Source: Neisseriaceae bacterium
GTDB lineage: Bacteria; Pseudomonadota; Gammaproteobacteria; Burkholderiales; Neisseriaceae
NCBI GenBank assembly: GCA_017458185.1
Contig: JAFTFY010000012.1
Location: 118,177 to 182,176 of the forward strand
Direction of reading: 5' to 3'
Length of the DNA: 64,000 nt
Shown: positions 62,208-64,000 of the stretch, piece by piece
Layout: every line of letters starts with the position of its first letter
Numbering within the stretch: position 1 is the stretch's first letter
Notes under the pieces: model-generated
What the model was told of the DNA's origin: nothing
What the model saw: only the letters and a program-made list of their open reading frames with translations
Database searches by the model: none
Made by a program: the position numbers and the translations under genes

Positions 62208-63197
62208 TCAATCCAAAAACCGTGCCACTGTGGCGGCGGAGACATCTTCGTTAAATAAATACGATACCGATTCTTCGTTGCTAATGCGGCGGAGTGTTTC
62301 GGCGAGTAAGCCCGAAATGCTTACTTGGCGGATTTTTTTGCATTTTTTTGCCGCGTCCGACAGGGGAATGGTGTCGGTTACCACGACTTGGTCTAAATTC
62401 GATTCGGCAATGCGGCTGATGGCTTCGCCCGAAAACACAGGGTGCGTGGCGTATGCCAACACTTTGGCAGCACCGCGTTCTTTGAGTGCGGCGGCGGCTT
62501 TGCATAGCGTGTTGGCGGTGTCAATCATATCGTCAATAATCAGGCAGGCTCTGCCGTCAATATCGCCGATAATGTTCATCACTTCTGCCACATTCGCTTT
62601 GGGGCGGCGTTTGTCGATAATCGCCAAATCCGCACCCAACACTTTGGCAACCGCACGGGCACGCACCACGCCGCCCATATCTGGGCTGACTACGGTTAAA
62701 TTGTCGATTTTTTGTTGCACAATATCGTGGGTTAAAAGCGGTGTGGCGTAAATATTATCCACTGGAATATCAAAAAAGCCTTGAATTTGGTCAGCGTGCA
62801 AATCTATGGTGAGAATGCGGTCTATGCCTGCGGAACGCAACATATTTGCCACTAATTTGGCAGTAATCGGAACGCGAGCCGAACGCGGACGGCGGTCTTG
62901 GCGAGCATAACCAAAATAGGGAATGGCGGCGGTAATGCGACCTGCGGACGCACGACGCAAAGCGTCTGCCATAGTCAAGACTTCCATTAAGTTATCATTC
63001 GTGGGGGCACAAGTCGGTTGCAAGATAAACACATCACGACCGCGTACATTTTCTAACAATTCCACCGCCACTTCGCCGTCTGAAAAACGACTGACGCTAA
63101 TATCGCCGATGGAAATATCCAAATGTTTGGCGACTTTTTGTGCTAATGCGGGGTTTGCATTGCCTGTGAAAACCATTAAATTATCGTATTTTGCCAT
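62208..63197 (-). CDS. prs: Ribose-phosphate pyrophosphokinase
   Basis: Makes PRPP from ribose 5-phosphate and [23 protein letters not shown] at the N-terminus, [54 protein letters not shown] (catalytic loop) and the PRPP motif in [20 protein letters not shown] are all present. The start at [10 protein letters not shown] gives 329 residues, near the length of neisserial Prs; an in-frame ATG at 63236 with AAGGATAAGATA before it would add 13 residues and cannot be excluded. No tRNA-Gln gene is seen upstream. Confidence 0.95.
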   Translation of the reverse strand: MAKYDNLMVFTGNANPALAQKVAKHLDISIGDISVSRFSDGEVAVELLENVRGRDVFILQPTCAPTNDNLMEVLTMADALRRASAGRITAAIPYFGYARQDRRPRSARVPITAKLVANMLRSAGIDRILTIDLHADQIQGFFDIPVDNIYATPLLTHDIVQQKIDNLTVVSPDMGGVVRARAVAKVLGADLAIIDKRRPKANVAEVMNIIGDIDGRACLIIDDMIDTANTLCKAAAALKERGAAKVLAYATHPVFSGEAISRIAESNLDQVVVTDTIPLSDAAKKCKKIRQVSISGLLAETLRRISNEESVSYLFNEDVSAATVARFLD

Positions 63198-63345
63198 ATC
63201 AGAACTGCCTGTCTGTTGCGTTTTGGTTGGGGACATTATCTTATCCTTATGAGATAAGAAAAAAAGTGTTGCCATTTTACGCTATTTTTTATGGTTTTTC
63301 CTAAATTTTCCTTTTCAGGCTGCCTGAAAGGGATTTTTTCATTAT

Positions 63346-63447
63346 CTCTCACGGAAGCACGGAGAACATGGAGAATAAGGTTTAACTGTTTATATTATAA
63401 ACATTTTTTTATGTTCTCCGTGTTCTCTGTGTCTTTGTGAGAAATTA
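63346..63447. repeat. CTCACGGAGAACAC dispersed repeat, copy 4
   Basis: CTCTCACGGAAGCACGGAGA at one end, TGTTCTCCGTGTTCTCTGTG then TCTTTGTGAGAAA at the other, with a different AT-rich centre. Nearly the whole interval from the prs start to the edge is repeat sequence; no gene is seen. Confidence 0.65.
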
Positions 63448-63465
63448 TAGCCCGACAGGGCGAAA

Positions 63466-63671
63466 TATAGTCAAACAATTTCAAAACGCAAAAAATAAAA
63501 ATAACGCATTGTGCATAAATATTCTACAATTTAAATTTAATCCTGTGTGTCATTACGAGCCAAGCCGAAAGGCTTGGCGTGGTAATCCAGTAAAAAACCG
63601 CAGGTTTTTTATCAACGCCGCAGGCGTTGTAACGACAAGGTTCATAAACAATTTAAGGCTACCTGAAATGA
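63466..63671. repeat. 206-bp tandem repeat, unit A
   Basis: Begins TATAGTCAAACAATTTCAAA and ends GGCTACCTGAAATGA. Unit B (63672-63878) repeats it with scattered changes and with different stem arms in its hairpins. Confidence 0.85.
63545..63633. repeat. Three-hairpin dispersed repeat (in unit A)
   Basis: TGTGTCATTACGAG, stem 1 CCAAGCC gaaa GGCTTGG, CGTGGTAATCCAG, stem 2 TAAAAAACC gca GGTTTTTTA, stem 3 AACGCC gca GGCGTT, GTAAC. Confidence 0.8.
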
Positions 63672-63878
63672 TATAGTCAAACAACTTCAAAATACAACAA
63701 ATAAAAATAACGCACTGTGCATAAATATTCTGCAACTTTAATTTAATCCTGTGTGTCATTACGAGCCTTGACGAAAGTCAAGGCGTGGTAATCCAGTGAA
63801 AAATCGCAGATTTTTCACCAACGCCGAAAGGCGTTGTAACAACAAGGTTCGTAAGCAATTTAAGGCTACCTGAAATGA
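63672..63878. repeat. 206-bp tandem repeat, unit B
   Basis: Second copy of the unit at 63466-63671. The sequence at 63985-64000 is the inverted form of its beginning (AACAACTTCAAAAT), so a larger inverted-repeat element may continue past the window. Confidence 0.85.
63751..63840. repeat. Three-hairpin dispersed repeat (in unit B)
   Basis: Same joints as unit A but stem 1 is CCTTGAC gaaa GTCAAGG and stem 2 is GTGAAAAAT..ATTTTTCAC; stem 3 is AACGCC gaaa GGCGTT. Confidence 0.8.
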
Positions 63879-63892
63879 TAACAGATACGACC

Positions 63893-63976
63893 GTTACAAC
63901 GCCTGCGGCGTTGCTTGAAACCTGCGGTTTCAAGTGGATTGCCACGCCGTGATTTCATCACGGCTCGCAATGACAC
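63893..63976. repeat. Three-hairpin dispersed repeat, reverse copy
   Basis: On the minus strand TGTGTCATTGCGAG, stem 1 CCGTGAT gaa ATCACGG, CGTGGCAATCCA, stem 2 CTTGAAACC gca GGTTTCAAG, stem 3 AACGCC gca GGCGTT, GTAAC. Confidence 0.8.
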
Positions 63977-64000
63977 AGTTTTTAACATTTTGAAGTTGTT

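Overview
The window comes from a low-GC member of the Neisseriaceae. Roughly 70-80 copies (counted by eye) of the 15-bp palindrome TTCAGGC(A/T)GCCTGAA are scattered through it. This is the DNA uptake sequence (DUS) dialect of the Kingella / Simonsiella / Alysiella branch. Gene content and order (tatA-tatB..tatC with hinT, pqiABC, lptD-surA with a divergent amgK-type kinase, a dcw cluster headed by mraZ, prs with rplY) fit that assignment. Species cannot be fixed from sequence alone.

Layout. 1-2.7 kb: the N-terminal 889 codons of a leucine-rich-repeat protein with a DUF2971-like C-terminal part, running off the left edge. 2.7-12 kb: recB, dusA, a small Cys-rich secreted protein bracketed by inverted repeats, prmA, accC, accB and aroQ. 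12-17 kb: an orphan membrane peptide, an FAD oxidase, and a tat cluster whose tatC is separated from tatB by a membrane-anchored phosphate-binding-type protein, followed by hinT. 17-28.5 kb: pqiABC, a DUF945 protein, pnp (with a long leader hairpin), a DUF2069 protein, scpA, an AMIN-less amidase, a LprI-like protein, a FimV-like protein and ridA. 29-36 kb: the amgK-like kinase, lptD, surA, tRNA-Val(GAC), a hypothetical gene and thrS.

36-58 kb is a dcw (division and cell wall) cluster read on the minus strand: mraZ-rsmH-ftsL-ftsI-murE, murF-mraY, murD-ftsW, murG. It is cut at several points by accessory genes: a Sel1 lipoprotein, an unknown protein, a FeoA-FeoB fusion broken at an A7 tract, a PARG-type ADP-ribose glycohydrolase, a Gly/Cys-rich peptide, a membrane protein on the opposite strand, a five-gene NYN / DUF3791 / DUF3990 cassette, and an LRR-DUF1963 protein. 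murC, ddl, ftsQ, ftsA and ftsZ do not follow murG; thrS converges on it instead. The mraZ promoter carries MraZ-type boxes and lies next to a cluster of DnaA boxes.

58.6-64 kb: the 4.5S SRP RNA gene, rpoH, two tandem paralogous small genes, rplY and prs, then a repeat-rich right edge.

The most unusual signals are three. First, the NYN-DUF3791-DUF3990 cassette looks like an ADP-ribosyltransferase toxin system, contains what looks like a toxin-deleted copy of itself, and has an ADP-ribose-removing enzyme in the same region. Second, a family of dispersed three-hairpin repeats has stem arms that differ completely between copies yet stay self-complementary. Third, the palindromic DUS supplies terminators, internal peptides and the C-terminal Gln-Ala-Ala-stop of six genes.
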